Shown here: positions 11,931 through 12,255 of the stretch, in pieces | Numbering within the stretch: position 1 is the stretch's first letter | How the letters are laid out: every line of letters begins with the position of its first letter | Assembly (NCBI GenBank): GCA_013694495.1 | Contig: JACDCH010000281.1 | Location: 1 to 12,255 of the forward strand | Origin: Acidimicrobiia bacterium | Lineage (GTDB): Bacteria > Actinomycetota > Acidimicrobiia > Acidimicrobiales > JACDCH01 | Direction: 5' to 3' | DNA: 12,255 bases | Translations under genes and position numbers: made by a program | The notes under the pieces: generated by a model | The model's input: only the letters and a program-made list of their open reading frames with translations | Database searches by the model: none | Told to the model about the DNA's origin: nothing

Positions 11931-12091
11931 TGTCCCGGACGGTTGGTTCGTGGATGAAGGCGGCGAGTCAGATTCGTCATTGGCAAGGACGCAGGCCGAC
12001 GGACTCCCCCAGCGAATGCGAGGCCGAGGACGCCGCCAGGGGCGAATCTGGCCGCCGAATCCGCCACATGATCAGCCTTCCGGGACACTAG
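11927..12091 (+). repeat. Palindromic element, copy 3 (structured RNA candidate)
   Basis: This 165-nt element begins in the thioredoxin stop codon. The outer arms CTAGTGTCCCGGA (11927-11939) and 12079-12091 are perfect complements, followed by a further 8 pairs (11941-11948 with 12070-12077) and GTGG/CCAC. The inner stem pairs 11961-11984 with 12035-12057, with the bulged A at 11966 and one A/G mismatch. CGGCGAGTCAG on the left and CTGGCCGCCG on the right are identical to copy 2, but the middle of the stem differs by paired changes. The apical region 11985-12034 starts AAGGACGCAGG and ends GAGGACGCC. The ends AGTGTCCC...GGGACACT resemble AGTGACCC...GGGTCACT of copy 2. Confidence 0.8.
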
Positions 12092-12207
12092 GCGCCGGCC
12101 GGGTAGCTTCGGCGGGCCCGCCGGTCCGCCCGGCGAACGGCTCGCCGCTGCGGCGGCCCCGACCCGACCAGCGCCCGCAAGCGCTGCTGCCGCCGAGGAG
12201 CCCCGCC

Positions 12208-12255
12208 GTGGAGCCTCAGGAGACCGGGGCGGTCGCGACCGCCTCACCCGACCGC
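12208..12255 (+). CDS. Possible 5' end of a gene running out of the window
   Basis: A GTG at 12208 opens a frame of 16 codons to the window edge (MEPQETGAVATASPDR). It is preceded by GAGGAG (12195-12200) at a 7-nt spacing, one of the clearest Shine-Dalgarno sites here. A TAGCTT at 12104-12109 could be its promoter, leaving a leader of roughly 90 nt. Too little is visible to say anything about function. Confidence 0.4.
   Translation, partial: MEPQETGAVATASPDR

Noticed and set aside
1281..12091. Identification of the palindromic elements as HEARO/IscB-type RNA, a retron msr-msd, or 6S RNA
   Set aside because: No HNH/TnpB-like ORF and no reverse transcriptase is in the window, three copies do not suit 6S RNA, and I cannot match conserved sequence features from memory. 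Left unassigned.
11927..12247. Minus-strand frame of 106 codons at the right end
   Set aside because: It is Arg/Ala/Pro-rich with no recognisable domain and is antisense to the palindromic element. The RBS-preceded GTG at 12208 on the plus strand is the better candidate.
1..12255. CRISPR array, insertion sequence or prophage
   Set aside because: I saw no regularly spaced direct repeats and no transposase, integrase or phage structural gene. The only repeats are the three palindromic elements.

Overview
The window is very GC-rich and its codons end mostly in G or C. The gene set (LytR C-terminal domain protein followed by RsfS, a PAC2-family protein, an F420-type luciferase-like oxidoreductase, an acyl-AMP ligase) points to a high-GC actinobacterium. 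An acidimicrobial lineage is my best guess, but that is inference. Most of the window reads as ordinary chromosomal housekeeping and lipid/redox genes. I see no phage, plasmid or resistance module.

Layout. Positions 2-220 are the 3' end of a LytR_C-domain protein, overlapping rsfS (213-611). A small NYN/PIN-like protein gene (622-1083, minus) converges on rsfS, and behind it on the same strand lies tRNA-Ala(GGC) (1160-1232). leuS (1492-3915) is followed by a Cof-type HAD phosphatase gene (4072-4878). A four-helix membrane protein gene (4875-5228, minus) converges on it with overlapping stop codons. Then come a fatty acyl-AMP ligase-like gene (5323-6996), a strong hairpin, a zinc-ribbon protein of unknown function (7114-7641) and a FlaR-type P-loop kinase (7654-8208). 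On the minus strand are an LLM-class oxidoreductase (8183-9193), a PAC2 protein (9240-10112) and an aminoglycoside-phosphotransferase-fold kinase (10127-11173). The last is divergent from a thioredoxin/CnoX-like gene (11202-11930). A further gene may start at 12208.

The most interesting content is non-coding. Three intergenic elements of about 160 bp (1281-1439 minus, 3911-4070 plus, 11927-12091 plus) each fold end to end into one long hairpin. Each has an outer stem, an inner stem of about 18-25 pairs with a bulged A after GGCG, and a large apical region that opens with GCAAGGA and ends with a purine-rich GAGGACG-type stretch. The outer arms differ in sequence between copies but stay complementary within each copy. 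G.T pairs occur in all three copies in the same reading orientation and A.C oppositions do not, so the structure looks kept as RNA. I cannot assign the family to a known RNA or transposon.

A second window-wide pattern concerns transcription. Seven coding starts (213, 1083, 1492, 5228, 7114, 11173, 11202) lie 9-10 nt downstream of a TANNNT hexamer, an eighth (9193) lies 6 nt downstream of one, and the tRNA has TACCGT 12 nt before its 5' end. This suggests that leaderless or near-leaderless mRNAs are the rule here. At 11183-11192 two such hexamers share one TA step and fire in opposite directions, each 9 nt from its ATG.
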